The notes under the pieces were generated by a model that was given only the letters and a program-made list of their open reading frames with translations, was not told the origin of the DNA and ran no database searches. Shown piece after piece: positions 34,633-43,194 of a DNA stretch of 64,000 bases (the first letter of the stretch is position 1; every line of letters starts with the position of its first letter). The DNA comes from Candidatus Gastranaerophilales bacterium (GTDB taxonomy: Bacteria > Cyanobacteriota > Vampirovibrionia > Gastranaerophilales > Gastranaerophilaceae), in the NCBI GenBank assembly GCA_944324865.1, contig CALUXW010000001.1, positions 186,001 through 250,000 on the forward strand, written 5' to 3'. A program made the position numbers and the translations under genes.

Positions 34633-34898
34633 TTATTTGTACCCCAGAGCATATCAATTATCCTCTGAGCTTCCGCAGAAAGAGCACCATCTTGTAATAT
34701 TAAATATTGGACTGCAATCAAAGTACACTCTGAACAAATATTAACACCCGGACCCTTTACAAGCTTTGGCACCATGGTATTTGGTCTGCCACAAAAACTA
34801 CAATATTCAAGTTCCTGTTTGCTTGTATCTTTTTTAGGCTCAGAGTGTTTTTTTGTCTTAGAACCAATTGAAACAACTTTTTTATCTTTTTTGTCCAT
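34629..34898 (-). CDS. Stand-alone ClpX-type C4 zinc finger protein
   Basis: An 89-residue protein consisting of a Lys-rich, probably disordered N-terminus and one ClpX-type zinc-binding domain: CSFCGRP, then PGVNICSECTLIAV, giving two CxxC pairs 18 residues apart. In ClpX this domain precedes an AAA+ ATPase and binds substrates and adaptors; here no ATPase follows. The ATG at 34898 is chosen over a TTG two codons earlier because AAGG lies 6 bases before the ATG. It could work as an adaptor or act with the overlapping 546-residue protein. Confidence 0.82.
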   Translation of the reverse strand: MDKKDKKVVSIGSKTKKHSEPKKDTSKQELEYCSFCGRPNTMVPKLVKGPGVNICSECTLIAVQYLILQDGALSAEAQRIIDMLWGTNK

Positions 34899-34960
34899 AT
34901 GCAACCTTAAAAAACTGTACTTACATTATTTTATACATTTTTTTTAAACAAAACAAGTAT

Positions 34961-35473
34961 TTATGAAAATCTTAGTTTTTTTGCTTTTTGTAATTTAATA
35001 ATTTTATTTTTGAAAATCGTTTTTTGCTCATCAGTTAAATAAGTGGAATTATCAATATTTTCAAACACAACTTTAAAATCATTTTCCATATATTCGATAC
35101 AGGACAATTCATCATCAGTATAAAACTCTGGAAAGTCATCCATATAATCAACTATAGCTTTATCAGACCAATTTTTGTAGTTAAAAATTATATCAGAAAT
35201 TTCTACATCCAGAGCCTTAGCATAAGGCTCAATTTTCTTTAGAAGATAATTCTTGTACATAGAAAGCTCTTGCACCACATAAGAATCAGCACAACTAACA
35301 TACATTTTAAAATTTTTTATTGCATAAGGTTTTGAAGAATTTTCAAATTTTTTACCCGCAATTTTTCCCCAAAAACTGAAAATTGTATGCTGTTTAAATG
35401 CTAATTTTAATTTTTTTGTACTGAATAAATTAGCATTTAATATATCTGAAATGTTAGAAAAGTCATCATACAT
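34961..35473 (-). CDS. DUF721/DciA-like protein
   Basis: A 170-residue protein whose first 110 residues fit the DUF721 pattern: FSFWGKIAGKKFENSSKP, then a beta-strand KMYVSCADSYVVQELSMYKNYLLKKI, and a final IIFNYKNW. DciA members load the replicative helicase DnaB in many bacteria lacking DnaC. The acidic tail (EFYTDDELSCIEYMENDF) is an addition. Function as helicase loader is inference from the family. It lies between metK and the zinc-finger gene. Confidence 0.72.
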   Translation of the reverse strand: MYDDFSNISDILNANLFSTKKLKLAFKQHTIFSFWGKIAGKKFENSSKPYAIKNFKMYVSCADSYVVQELSMYKNYLLKKIEPYAKALDVEISDIIFNYKNWSDKAIVDYMDDFPEFYTDDELSCIEYMENDFKVVFENIDNSTYLTDEQKTIFKNKIIKLQKAKKLRFS

Positions 35474-35484
35474 ATAAAATTAAA

Positions 35485-35505
35485 GGCGGCACAGTCTGCA
35501 CCGCC
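35485..35505 (-). terminator. Probable terminator after metK
   Basis: GGCGG and CCGCC pair around an interrupted loop, followed on the minus strand by TTTAATTTTA. It lies between the metK stop and the DUF721 gene. The internal mismatch makes it weaker than the other hairpins in the window. Confidence 0.55.
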
Positions 35506-35515
35506 AAAATAACAT

Positions 35516-36781
35516 CTACTTAGCACAAACAAGCGCTTGCTCTTTTAATTTTGCCGCAATTGAAGTATCTTCCCAGGGTACAACGAAATCTGTTCTACCA
35601 ATATGACCATATGCAGCAAGTCTTTGATAAAATTTACCACCGTTTTTGGCAGGCAAATTTCTCAAATCGAATTGCTTAATTATAGCGGCAGGTCTTAAAT
35701 CAAAATTCTTTTCGACTAATTTGGCTAAACATTCATCGTTTAATTTTCCTGTGTCAAAAGTATCAACAAGAACTGATACAGGACGACTTACACCAATTGC
35801 ATATGCAAGTTCAACTTCACATTTTTCTGCAAGTCCAGCGGCAACAATATTTTTTGCAACCCAACGAGCTGCATATGCAGCTGAACGGTCAACTTTTGTC
35901 GGATCCTTTCCGGAAAAAGCACCGCCACCATGACGCGCATAACCACCATATGTATCAACAATAATTTTTCTACCCGTCAAACCTGCATCACCTTGTGGTC
36001 CGCCAATTACAAATCTGCCTGAAGGGTTAATTAAATATTTTGTTGTCGAATCCGGTTTTATTTCATCATTTGCAAAAACAGGCTCAATGACATATTTAAT
36101 CATATCCTCACGAATTTGCGCTTGTATTTTTTGGTTATCTGAAATTCCGTTTATTTCCGGATCATGTTGGGTTGAAATAACGATAGTATCAATTCTTGCA
36201 GGTTTGCCATCAATGTATTCAACCGTAACTTGAGATTTGCCATCAGGTCTTAAATAGTTAACTGTTTTATTTTTTCTAACTTTTGAAAGCTGCAAAGCAA
36301 GCCTGTGAGCCAAAGAAATTGGCAATGGCATTAACTCCGGTGTTTCATTACAAGCATAGCCAAACATAATACCTTGATCTCCTGCACCTATATCAAGAGT
36401 TTCATCTTTAGATGTATCAGCATTGTCACTTCTTGTTTCAAATGCTTTATTTACACCACCGGCAATGTCACTTGACTGTTCGTCTATACTTGTTAAAACA
36501 GCACAAGTCTTGTAATCAAATCCGCCACCTTCTTCACCGTTATAACCTATAGATTTAATTGTATTTCTAACTACAGAAGGGATATCCACATAACAATTAG
36601 ACGTAATCTCGCCACAAACAAGAGCCATACCAGTTGTAACAGTTGTTTCAGCAGCAACCCTCGACTTTGGGTCTTTAGTTAAAAATTCGTCCAAAATTGC
36701 ATCTGAAATCTGATCACAAACCTTATCAGGATGCCCTTCAGTAACAGATTCAGATGTGAATAAGAAATTTTTCAAAGCCAT
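35516..36781 (-). CDS. metK: S-adenosylmethionine synthetase
   Basis: MetK makes S-adenosylmethionine from methionine and ATP. The 421-residue protein shows [18 protein letters not shown] at the N-terminus, the family hexapeptide [29 protein letters not shown] and [19 protein letters not shown] (P-loop-like). It is about 20-35 residues longer than most MetK proteins because of small insertions. GGAGTGAG lies before the ATG. It has its own promoter region shared divergently with aspS; I see no SAM riboswitch in the 113-base gap. Confidence 0.97.
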   Translation of the reverse strand: MALKNFLFTSESVTEGHPDKVCDQISDAILDEFLTKDPKSRVAAETTVTTGMALVCGEITSNCYVDIPSVVRNTIKSIGYNGEEGGGFDYKTCAVLTSIDEQSSDIAGGVNKAFETRSDNADTSKDETLDIGAGDQGIMFGYACNETPELMPLPISLAHRLALQLSKVRKNKTVNYLRPDGKSQVTVEYIDGKPARIDTIVISTQHDPEINGISDNQKIQAQIREDMIKYVIEPVFANDEIKPDSTTKYLINPSGRFVIGGPQGDAGLTGRKIIVDTYGGYARHGGGAFSGKDPTKVDRSAAYAARWVAKNIVAAGLAEKCEVELAYAIGVSRPVSVLVDTFDTGKLNDECLAKLVEKNFDLRPAAIIKQFDLRNLPAKNGGKFYQRLAAYGHIGRTDFVVPWEDTSIAAKLKEQALVCAK

Positions 36782-36834
36782 TAATACTCACTCCAATTAA
36801 ATATAACAATACCAGTGTAACTTAAAAAAAATCG

Positions 36835-36888
36835 TGGTCAAATAAAATTTTTATTTTATAATTACTTTATAAAAGAATTTAAGAGGAT
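36835..36888 (+). promoter_or_regulatory. Promoter and ribosome site of aspS
   Basis: TGGTCA (36835-36840), 16 bases, TATAAT (36857-36862), then AAGAGGAT (36881-36888) 6 bases before the ATG. Confidence 0.55.
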
Positions 36889-36894
36889 AAAAGC

Positions 36895-38673
36895 ATGGAA
36901 TTGTCTTACAAAAAACAAAACTGCACACAAATAAACGAAAGTTATATTGGTAAAGAATGTACACTTGCCGGCTGGGTCTCAACTGTACGTGATTTAGGTG
37001 GAATAATTTTTGTTGAAGTTCGTGACAGAAGCGGACTTTTTCAAGTAGTAGCAGATCCGCAAATTAACCCACAAGTGTATGAAAAATTTCAAGAACTCAG
37101 AAGTGAATACGTAATTCAGGTTAAGGGTAAAATTTCAAAACGTCCAGATGATACAATAAATGAAAAACTAAAAACAGGCACAATAGAAATGTACCCGGAT
37201 GGCATTGAAATACTATCAAGGGCTATTGCATTACCTTTTGTTTTGGATGATGAGGACGTATCGGAAGAAGTAAGGCTAAAATATAGATATTTAGATATAC
37301 GTCGAGAAAAAATGCTTTCTAATCTGACCTTAAGGCATAAAATTGTTACAGCTATAAGAAATTACTTAAATAATCAAGATTTTCTTGAAATTGAAACTCC
37401 AAATTTAACAAAAGCAACTCCTGAAGGAGCACGTGATTACCTCGTTCCAAGTCGCGTGCATGACGGAAAATTCTATGCTTTACCACAATCACCACAAATA
37501 TTTAAGCAACTTTTAATGGTTGGCGGTATTGAAAAATACTATCAGATTGCGCGTTGCTTTAGAGATGAGGACTTAAGAGCAGATAGACAACCTGAATTCA
37601 CTCAAGTAGATATCGAAATGAGTTTTGTAAAACAAGATGATGTTATAAAAATGGCAGAAGGTCTGATTGTAGATGCTTTCAAGGCTGCCGGTGTCGAGGT
37701 TCAAGCCCCATTTAAAAGACTTAGCTGGAAAGTAGCAATGGAAAAATATGGCTCAGATAAACCAGATACACGCTTTGGTCTTGAACTGTTTGATGTATCT
37801 GATATTATGGTGCAATCAACATTTGAAGCCTTTAAATCTGTTGTTGAAAAAGGTGGAACGGTAAGAGCCATAAAAATCCCCGGTATCGCAGGCTATTCAA
37901 GAAAAGAAATGGATGATATAAGAAATCTTGCAATTTCTTATGGAGCAAAAGGTCTGGCATGGGTTACATATATGGAAGACGGAACTGTAAAATCACCTGT
38001 ATTTAAATTTCTAACACATGAACAAATTGACGAAATTCAAAAAAGGGCAGATGCACAAAAAGGAGATATTGTATTCTTTGTTGCAGATGCACACAAGGTT
38101 GTATTTGACGTACTTGGAAGATTTAGACTATACTTTGGCGAAAGATTGGGAATGATTGACAAAGCAAAACACGATTTACTTTGGGTAGTAGATTTTCCAT
38201 TATTTGAGTATTCTCAAGAAGAAAATAGATATGTTAGTGTTCACCATCCTTTTACTATGCCTGCTTACGAAGATTTAGACAAACTGGAAACAGATAAAGC
38301 AAACGTTAAATCAATTGCATATGATGTTGTATATAATGGAAATGAGCTTGGAGGCGGTTCTATAAGAATCCATGATAGCGAAATTCAAGAAAAAGCATTT
38401 AAAGCCCTAGGGTTAAGTGAAGAAGAAATACACAACAAGTTTGAGTTTATGATAAATGCATTCAAATATGGCACGCCACCACACGGTGGTATTGCACTAG
38501 GTCTTGATAGGCTTGTAGCACTACTTGTCAGGGCAAATTCAATTAGAGATGTGATTGCATTTCCTAAAAATGCACAAGCTAAATGTGTAATGACGCAAGC
38601 ACCATCAGATGTTTCAGAAGAACAATTAAGAGAATTGCATATAAAGCTTAGAAATTTACCAAAAATCCACTAA
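36895..38673 (+). CDS. aspS: Aspartyl-tRNA synthetase
   Basis: Class II synthetase charging tRNA with aspartate; 592 residues, the bacterial type with the GAD insertion. Seen: an N-terminal anticodon-binding OB-fold (GWVSTVRDLGGIIFVEVRDRSG), motif 2 region QIARCFRDEDLRADRQPEFTQ split around 224-243, the bacterial insertion with GSDKPDTRFG, and motif 3 GIALGLDRLVALL. Whether it also charges tRNA-Asn cannot be told. It is a single-gene unit ended by a hairpin. Confidence 0.97.
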   Translation: MELSYKKQNCTQINESYIGKECTLAGWVSTVRDLGGIIFVEVRDRSGLFQVVADPQINPQVYEKFQELRSEYVIQVKGKISKRPDDTINEKLKTGTIEMYPDGIEILSRAIALPFVLDDEDVSEEVRLKYRYLDIRREKMLSNLTLRHKIVTAIRNYLNNQDFLEIETPNLTKATPEGARDYLVPSRVHDGKFYALPQSPQIFKQLLMVGGIEKYYQIARCFRDEDLRADRQPEFTQVDIEMSFVKQDDVIKMAEGLIVDAFKAAGVEVQAPFKRLSWKVAMEKYGSDKPDTRFGLELFDVSDIMVQSTFEAFKSVVEKGGTVRAIKIPGIAGYSRKEMDDIRNLAISYGAKGLAWVTYMEDGTVKSPVFKFLTHEQIDEIQKRADAQKGDIVFFVADAHKVVFDVLGRFRLYFGERLGMIDKAKHDLLWVVDFPLFEYSQEENRYVSVHHPFTMPAYEDLDKLETDKANVKSIAYDVVYNGNELGGGSIRIHDSEIQEKAFKALGLSEEEIHNKFEFMINAFKYGTPPHGGIALGLDRLVALLVRANSIRDVIAFPKNAQAKCVMTQAPSDVSEEQLRELHIKLRNLPKIH

Positions 38674-38676
38674 ATT

Positions 38677-38702
38677 AAAAAGCGACCAAAAGGTCGCTTT
38701 TT
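38677..38702. terminator. Bidirectional terminator between aspS and the beta-lactamase-fold gene
   Basis: An 11-bp stem AAAAAGCGACC/GGTCGCTTTTT around the loop AAAA, with A/T runs on both sides. It lies between two convergent genes. Confidence 0.9.
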
Positions 38703-39876
38703 AATATAAATCAACTCCTGAATTAATATTATCATAAATAATCTTTGACGCTTTTTGAATTAAATCACGTGCGCTATAGTCATTATATGGACGCTTAACC
38801 AAAACAACAACGATATATTTCCTGCCATTTTGAGCATAAACAATTCCAGCATCACCTAACATTTTTCCTATATCACCGGTTTTGTGTATTAAAATTGCTT
38901 CATTTGGCAAACCAGCTTGTAAAAGACTCTTGTTTTCTACATTTGCCATATACTCTTTAATCATGATTTTACTTTTATCACTCAAAAAGTTAGGATTGTC
39001 CAAATTGTAGAGCAAAGTGGCAATTTGCTTAGCACTGATTTTATTTGTACCTTCTAAATCAGGCAACCTGTTGTTTAACTCAATTTTGTCAAGTCCTAAA
39101 GACCTCATCGAGGAGTTTATTGCAGACATGCCGCCAGCTTCTTCAATAAGCATATTTGTTGCGGAATTATCTGATTGTGTAATCATTATTTTTGCCAGAA
39201 AATCAACAGTATAAGCACGATTTAAAGGGCTAAACTGTAACTTGCCTGAACCGGAAGTTAAATTTCTCGAATTAAAAACTAATCTTTTATCCAAAGAGGT
39301 AGAATTTGAACCGTTAGTGATACTCCTGTCAATTTTTCTAAAGAGTTCAAACAAAATTGGTAGCTTAATTATGCTTGCAGCAGGAAAAGAAAGGTCAGCG
39401 TCAATATTTGCCTCTCTTGCCGTCGAATATTCCCAAACATATACTGAAGGCTGCATATTAGGATAACTTTTAAACAAATTATTTAATTCACGTATAGTTA
39501 TTGTAAGTTCACCTGATGTTATCATGGGAACTATTGTTTTAGTATGCTTATTTACGGGTACAATTAAATTTTGACCAAAAAGTTCTGAATTGTGAACATA
39601 ATTGAGATAAGCCGAAACATAATTTGTAGCATCAAGTTTTATATTTCTATTTAATATATGATTTAAAATTAAAGGTTCAAAATATTTAGTGTACACATCA
39701 GGAGCAACAAAATAAGCAAAACAAGTTAAAAAACAAGAAACAAATAAAAAACGTAAAAATCTAACAAACGGACTCACATGACGCTTTTTATGAATTCTAT
39801 TTTGCTTTTTGGGATAAATTCTTACAGTATTATTATCATAATAATCATACTGCTGTTTCCGTAACTGTGCAGGCAA
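38701..39876 (-). CDS. Membrane-anchored beta-lactamase-fold serine hydrolase
   Basis: A 391-residue protein with a basic cytoplasmic tail, one membrane segment (about 36-58) and a class A beta-lactamase/transpeptidase-like domain. It has the nucleophile motif S168-I-I-K171, S235-D-N237 and K332-T-G334 (HKTG). The region that in class A enzymes carries the water-activating Glu166 (ExxLN) reads LPDLEGTN and does not match well. It may therefore be a penicillin-binding carboxypeptidase or inactive homologue, not a drug-hydrolysing enzyme. The start is TTG at 39876 with GGAG 7 bases upstream. It lies far from the BlaI-type regulator. Confidence 0.85.
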   Translation of the reverse strand: MPAQLRKQQYDYYDNNTVRIYPKKQNRIHKKRHVSPFVRFLRFLFVSCFLTCFAYFVAPDVYTKYFEPLILNHILNRNIKLDATNYVSAYLNYVHNSELFGQNLIVPVNKHTKTIVPMITSGELTITIRELNNLFKSYPNMQPSVYVWEYSTAREANIDADLSFPAASIIKLPILFELFRKIDRSITNGSNSTSLDKRLVFNSRNLTSGSGKLQFSPLNRAYTVDFLAKIMITQSDNSATNMLIEEAGGMSAINSSMRSLGLDKIELNNRLPDLEGTNKISAKQIATLLYNLDNPNFLSDKSKIMIKEYMANVENKSLLQAGLPNEAILIHKTGDIGKMLGDAGIVYAQNGRKYIVVVLVKRPYNDYSARDLIQKASKIIYDNINSGVDLY

Positions 39877-39972
39877 ATCTTAACTCCACTAATCTATATT
39901 AATAGTTTATTCAATATTCAACAAAAATACATAGTATATTTATATGAAATAAATACAGATAAACTCAAAACA

Positions 39973-39981
39973 TGGTATACT
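39973..39981 (+). promoter_or_regulatory. Extended -10 (TGG-TATACT) 7 bases before the 125-residue gene; leaderless candidate
   Basis: TG plus one base plus TATACT ends at 39981 and the ATG starts at 39989. No ribosome-binding sequence lies in the 7-base gap. It likely drives the exported protein, the diguanylate cyclase and hisF. Confidence 0.55.
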
Positions 39982-39988
39982 GTCATAA

Positions 39989-40366
39989 ATGGTTAAAATA
40001 TTTAAGAAAATTATTGCCTATATAGTTACAATAGTGATATTGCTGCCATCATGTGCTTTTTGCGACACGGTTATTTCTCCTGCAGTAGAATCAAACGGAA
40101 GAATTAAATCTGTCGGGGCAGGAATGATAGTAATAAATGATAATGGTACAGATTTAACCTACCAAAGAGAAGTGAATAATGAATACTTTGGCGATGCGGT
40201 AATGTATAAAAAAAATTTTTTTTCAAGACAAATACAGGAATTGACAGGCAGAATAGAAAGTCTTGACCGCATGAATGCAATTGTATACACTCCAATGGGA
40301 AAAATAGAAATTCAGAGATATAAAATAAAAAATATTATAATGAAGGTACCAAATAAAGGATATTAA
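39989..40366 (+). CDS. Unknown exported protein
   Basis: A 125-residue protein with a basic start and hydrophobic segment (about 7-22) followed by PSCAFCDTV, so a signal peptide or possible lipoprotein (the Cys context LPSC is not a clean lipobox). The mature part is short, beta-rich and of no family I recognise. It is followed 4 bases later by the diguanylate cyclase gene, giving a three-gene operon with hisF. Confidence 0.65.
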   Translation: MVKIFKKIIAYIVTIVILLPSCAFCDTVISPAVESNGRIKSVGAGMIVINDNGTDLTYQREVNNEYFGDAVMYKKNFFSRQIQELTGRIESLDRMNAIVYTPMGKIEIQRYKIKNIIMKVPNKGY

Positions 40367-40370
40367 CGGC

Positions 40371-41246
40371 ATGAATATTGTAATTTTTACACAAGAAGGC
40401 ACAAGTAGCTACACAGAAATGCTATCTGGCGCAAATGAAGAATTTAACATTATTAACACAAAATTTGAAGAAATAAAAAACTACAAAAAATACACACCCG
40501 GAGTTATTATAATTGACGCTCCAATAGCAAAGGTAAAAGACGTCTGCGCAATTACAAAATTTGAAACGTCAGTATTAATAATAACAGATAATATAGAGCC
40601 GTTTACACTTAGAGCGGACTCGTTTGACTTTATCAAAAGCCCAATTAACCAATATGAATTTACAACAAGAGTTTGCGCACTGGCAAAAACATCATACTAT
40701 CACTTTCATCTCCAAAAGTCTTCAATAACTGACGAACTCACAGGTTTATATAACAGAAAATACCTTCATCACAGGCTAGAAGCAGAAATGTCTAGAGCAA
40801 AAAGGTATGGCACATCGCTTTCATGCTTACTTATAGACATTGACTTTTTCAAAACAGTTAATGATATGTATGGATACGACTGGGGTGATGTACTTTTGAA
40901 AAAAATAGCACAAATGCTTGAGGCTCTTATCAGAAAAGAGGATGTACTGACAAGATATGGAGATGAGGAATTTATATTAATTCTTCCAAATACTACTGAA
41001 GATAATGCATTCATTTTTGCGGAAAGATTTAGACACGATATAGAAAAAATGGAATTCATACCAGCAAACGAAGACGAAAGGCACCCTATTACAATATCAG
41101 GAGGCATATCTTCTTATCCCTTCCTTGAAAATGTTGAAGAAAATTCAAACACTGTAATTAGATATGCTGAACATGCTTTATATGCCGCAAAGAAACGTGG
41201 AAAAAACCAAATTGTAGAGTTTTCAAAAATGAATCTGGAATACTAA
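40371..41246 (+). CDS. Diguanylate cyclase with degenerate receiver domain
   Basis: A 291-residue protein that would make cyclic di-GMP. Residues 1-112 have a receiver-like fold: VIIIDAPI with Asp49 at the phospho-acceptor place, LIITDN and DFIKSPINQ with Lys89, but the N-terminal acidic pair of true receivers is missing. The GGDEF domain follows (120-285): DELTGLYNRKYL, D156-I-D158 metal residues, RYGDEEF where the signature reads GDEEF at 197-201, and an intact inhibitory RxxD site (R188-D191). The altered signature leaves activity uncertain. Its stop overlaps hisF by one base. Confidence 0.9.
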   Translation: MNIVIFTQEGTSSYTEMLSGANEEFNIINTKFEEIKNYKKYTPGVIIIDAPIAKVKDVCAITKFETSVLIITDNIEPFTLRADSFDFIKSPINQYEFTTRVCALAKTSYYHFHLQKSSITDELTGLYNRKYLHHRLEAEMSRAKRYGTSLSCLLIDIDFFKTVNDMYGYDWGDVLLKKIAQMLEALIRKEDVLTRYGDEEFILILPNTTEDNAFIFAERFRHDIEKMEFIPANEDERHPITISGGISSYPFLENVEENSNTVIRYAEHALYAAKKRGKNQIVEFSKMNLEY

Positions 41247-42004
41247 TGCTCGCAAAAAGAATAATTCCTTGCCTGGATATAAAAGAAGGGCAAACAGTTA
41301 AGGGTATAAACTTTAAAAATCTAAAGTATGCAGGAGACCCCGTGGAATTAGCAAAAAAATATTCCACACAAGGTGCAGATGAATTAGTATTTTTAGATAT
41401 TACAGCGACAAATGAAAAAAGGAAAACAATAACAGAACTTGTTGACAAAGTAGCAAAGAATGTATTTATACCTTTCACCGTCGGAGGTGGCATAAACTCA
41501 ATAGATGATATTGTGGCAATATTAAATGCCGGCGCAGACAAAGTTTCTATAAATTCTTATGCTGTTAAAAATCCAGATATAATTAATACTTGTGTAAATT
41601 ATTTTGGCTCACAGTGTATTGTGGTTGCAATAGATGCAAAAAAAATAGACAACAACTATTATGTTCACATTAATGCAGGGAAAAAAAATACCGGAATAAA
41701 ACTTGAATATTGGGCCAAAGAAGTTGAAAACAGGGGAGCAGGAGAAATATTGCTCACATCAATGGACTATGATGGTACACAAAAGGGTTTTGATATACAG
41801 ATGAATAAACTTGTAACTTCTGCAGTTAAAATTCCTGTTATAGCTTCGGGAGGAGCTGGTGCAGACAGTAAATATTTTAAAGATGTATTTCAAACTGCAA
41901 ATGCAGATGCTGCGCTTGCTGCTTCTATTTTTCATTATAATACGCTTCCGGTGAGCTTGCTAAAAGAACAACTATTGCATGACGGAGTTAATATAAGAAT
42001 TTAA
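41246..42004 (+). CDS. hisF: Imidazole glycerol phosphate synthase cyclase subunit
   Basis: HisF closes the imidazole ring in histidine synthesis, with HisH supplying ammonia. The 252-residue TIM barrel begins MLAKRIIPCLDIKEGQTVKG (Asp11 catalytic), continues LVFLDITATNEKR, TVGGGINSIDDI, SINSYAVKNP, LLTSMDYDGTQKGFD (second catalytic Asp) and IPVIASGGAG. No other histidine gene is in the window, so it has left the usual his operon. It begins on the stop codon of the cyclase gene (TAATG) and ends in a long hairpin. Confidence 0.97.
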   Translation: MLAKRIIPCLDIKEGQTVKGINFKNLKYAGDPVELAKKYSTQGADELVFLDITATNEKRKTITELVDKVAKNVFIPFTVGGGINSIDDIVAILNAGADKVSINSYAVKNPDIINTCVNYFGSQCIVVAIDAKKIDNNYYVHINAGKKNTGIKLEYWAKEVENRGAGEILLTSMDYDGTQKGFDIQMNKLVTSAVKIPVIASGGAGADSKYFKDVFQTANADAALAASIFHYNTLPVSLLKEQLLHDGVNIRI

Positions 42005-42044
42005 ACTGCAAAATATCGACCATTATGGTCGATATTTTGCAGTT
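42004..42044. terminator. Perfect 19-bp inverted repeat between hisF and the 280-residue gene
   Basis: The two 19-base arms match exactly around a TTA loop. It starts on the last base of the hisF stop and lies 29 bases from the stop of the convergent gene, so it can serve both. The stem contains A/T runs but no clear U-tract follows, so a processing or stability role is also possible. Confidence 0.75.
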
Positions 42045-42073
42045 ACATTGGTATTAACAGGGGACAATTTTTA

Positions 42074-42916
42074 TTAACTAAATATTTTAAACGAACTTTC
42101 TATATTACTTTGTATTACTTTTTGAACAGATTCAAATTCTGTTTCTACAGCCTTATGCTGAGTTTCAATTTGTTTTTGATCGGTTTCAAGTTTTTTATCT
42201 TGAGCCTGAACTCTTGCTGCGGCAGACTGATATTCTGCTTGTGCTGTAGCATCATCTTCTGTATAGTAATTATCTTGTATTTCGGTCATTCCAGACCAGC
42301 TGACAGATTGCCATTCACCTATTGCGCCTGATTCGCTTGCTTCACTACCAATTTCATCACCATTACCATCTATTGCAGAAAATTGTTCTATTATAAATCT
42401 GCCATTTCTCAAGCCTTCTTGGAAATAGTTTTCGGTTTCAGATGCATCTGATAATTTGCTATCTACAACATAAACATCATATACATCTTCACCATTATAA
42501 GTACCTGAAACAATAACTTTGTTTCCGTCCTTTTTAACAGTAACTCCTGAACCATCACCATATCCTGCATCGGCAGCAGTTTCTGGGAGTTCACTTTCGT
42601 CAGAAACAACTACTTGTCCTCTGGCATTTTTTACACGATAATCAGAAATATTTGACCCATCGTCGTTCATGCCTGATTGTATTAAGTTTTTATAAGTCAA
42701 ATTAACATTTTGGGACAAGTTTGCTTCACCTTGTTTGACCAAACGTGTTAACTTCATTTGTCTATTAGCGGTCTTACGTGCATATTGAGAAGAAACTGTT
42801 TCCAATTCAGATGCAAGTATCAATCTTCTTTGAGAAATTTCTTGAGCACGATATTCTAAATCGCTTTTCCTTGCTGTTAAGAGTAACAATCTGCCCTGAC
42901 TTGCTGCTAGTCCCAT
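42074..42916 (-). CDS. Unknown 280-residue coiled-coil protein (MGLAASQGRLL family)
   Basis: No function is known to me. The N-terminal MGLAASQGRLLLLTARKSD and following QEISQRRL region (1-45) looks strongly conserved in style, and I believe similar openings recur in proteins of gut Vampirovibrionia, though I cannot check. A Ser/Gly/Asp-rich beta-like middle (95-200) separates it from a C-terminal coiled coil (205-275: AARVQAQDKKLETDQKQIE) with no signal peptide. The overall plan, helix ends around a variable middle, recalls flagellin/hook-like or filament subunits, which is only a resemblance. A strong AAAGGTGG ribosome site and the long 278-base upstream gap suggest high or regulated expression. 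Confidence 0.8.
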   Translation of the reverse strand: MGLAASQGRLLLLTARKSDLEYRAQEISQRRLILASELETVSSQYARKTANRQMKLTRLVKQGEANLSQNVNLTYKNLIQSGMNDDGSNISDYRVKNARGQVVVSDESELPETAADAGYGDGSGVTVKKDGNKVIVSGTYNGEDVYDVYVVDSKLSDASETENYFQEGLRNGRFIIEQFSAIDGNGDEIGSEASESGAIGEWQSVSWSGMTEIQDNYYTEDDATAQAEYQSAAARVQAQDKKLETDQKQIETQHKAVETEFESVQKVIQSNIESSFKIFS

Positions 42917-43194
42917 ATTATACCACCTTTACATATCATACTTATATAAAAACATTTAGTATATACAAATTTCATACATAGTATATATCGTAACATTTCT
43001 TTACATAAGTATTTTTGTAATCCTTTCTGGTTTTATAATTCCCATATTGTAACCTTGTTACTCATGCAATCGGCTATTTTATTTTAAAACTTTAATAAAA
43101 TTAGAAAATGTTATTAAGAATTGTAACAATGTACAATAAATTAAAAGATAATGCAATTTTTCTTAATTTGCGATAAAATTAAGCAGAGGGAATT
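42917..43194. other. 278-base intergenic region with repeated motifs
   Basis: This is the longest gap in the window, between divergent genes. It holds two TAGTATATA direct repeats (42957-42965, 42979-42987) 22 bases apart, and GTAAC/GTTAC elements including GTAAC-CTT-GTTAC at 43049-43061 and ATTGTAACAAT near 43120. An AGAGGG ribosome site lies before the plus-strand VKOR gene. I see no RNA gene or open frame in it. Confidence 0.5.

Noticed and set aside
36782-36894. Possible SAM riboswitch before metK
   Set aside because: The gap is only 113 bases, shared with the aspS promoter, and shows no SAM-box helices or terminator.
42917-43194. Possible small RNA or tRNA gene in the longest gap
   Set aside because: No cloverleaf, no stable hairpin followed by U-tract and very AT-rich.
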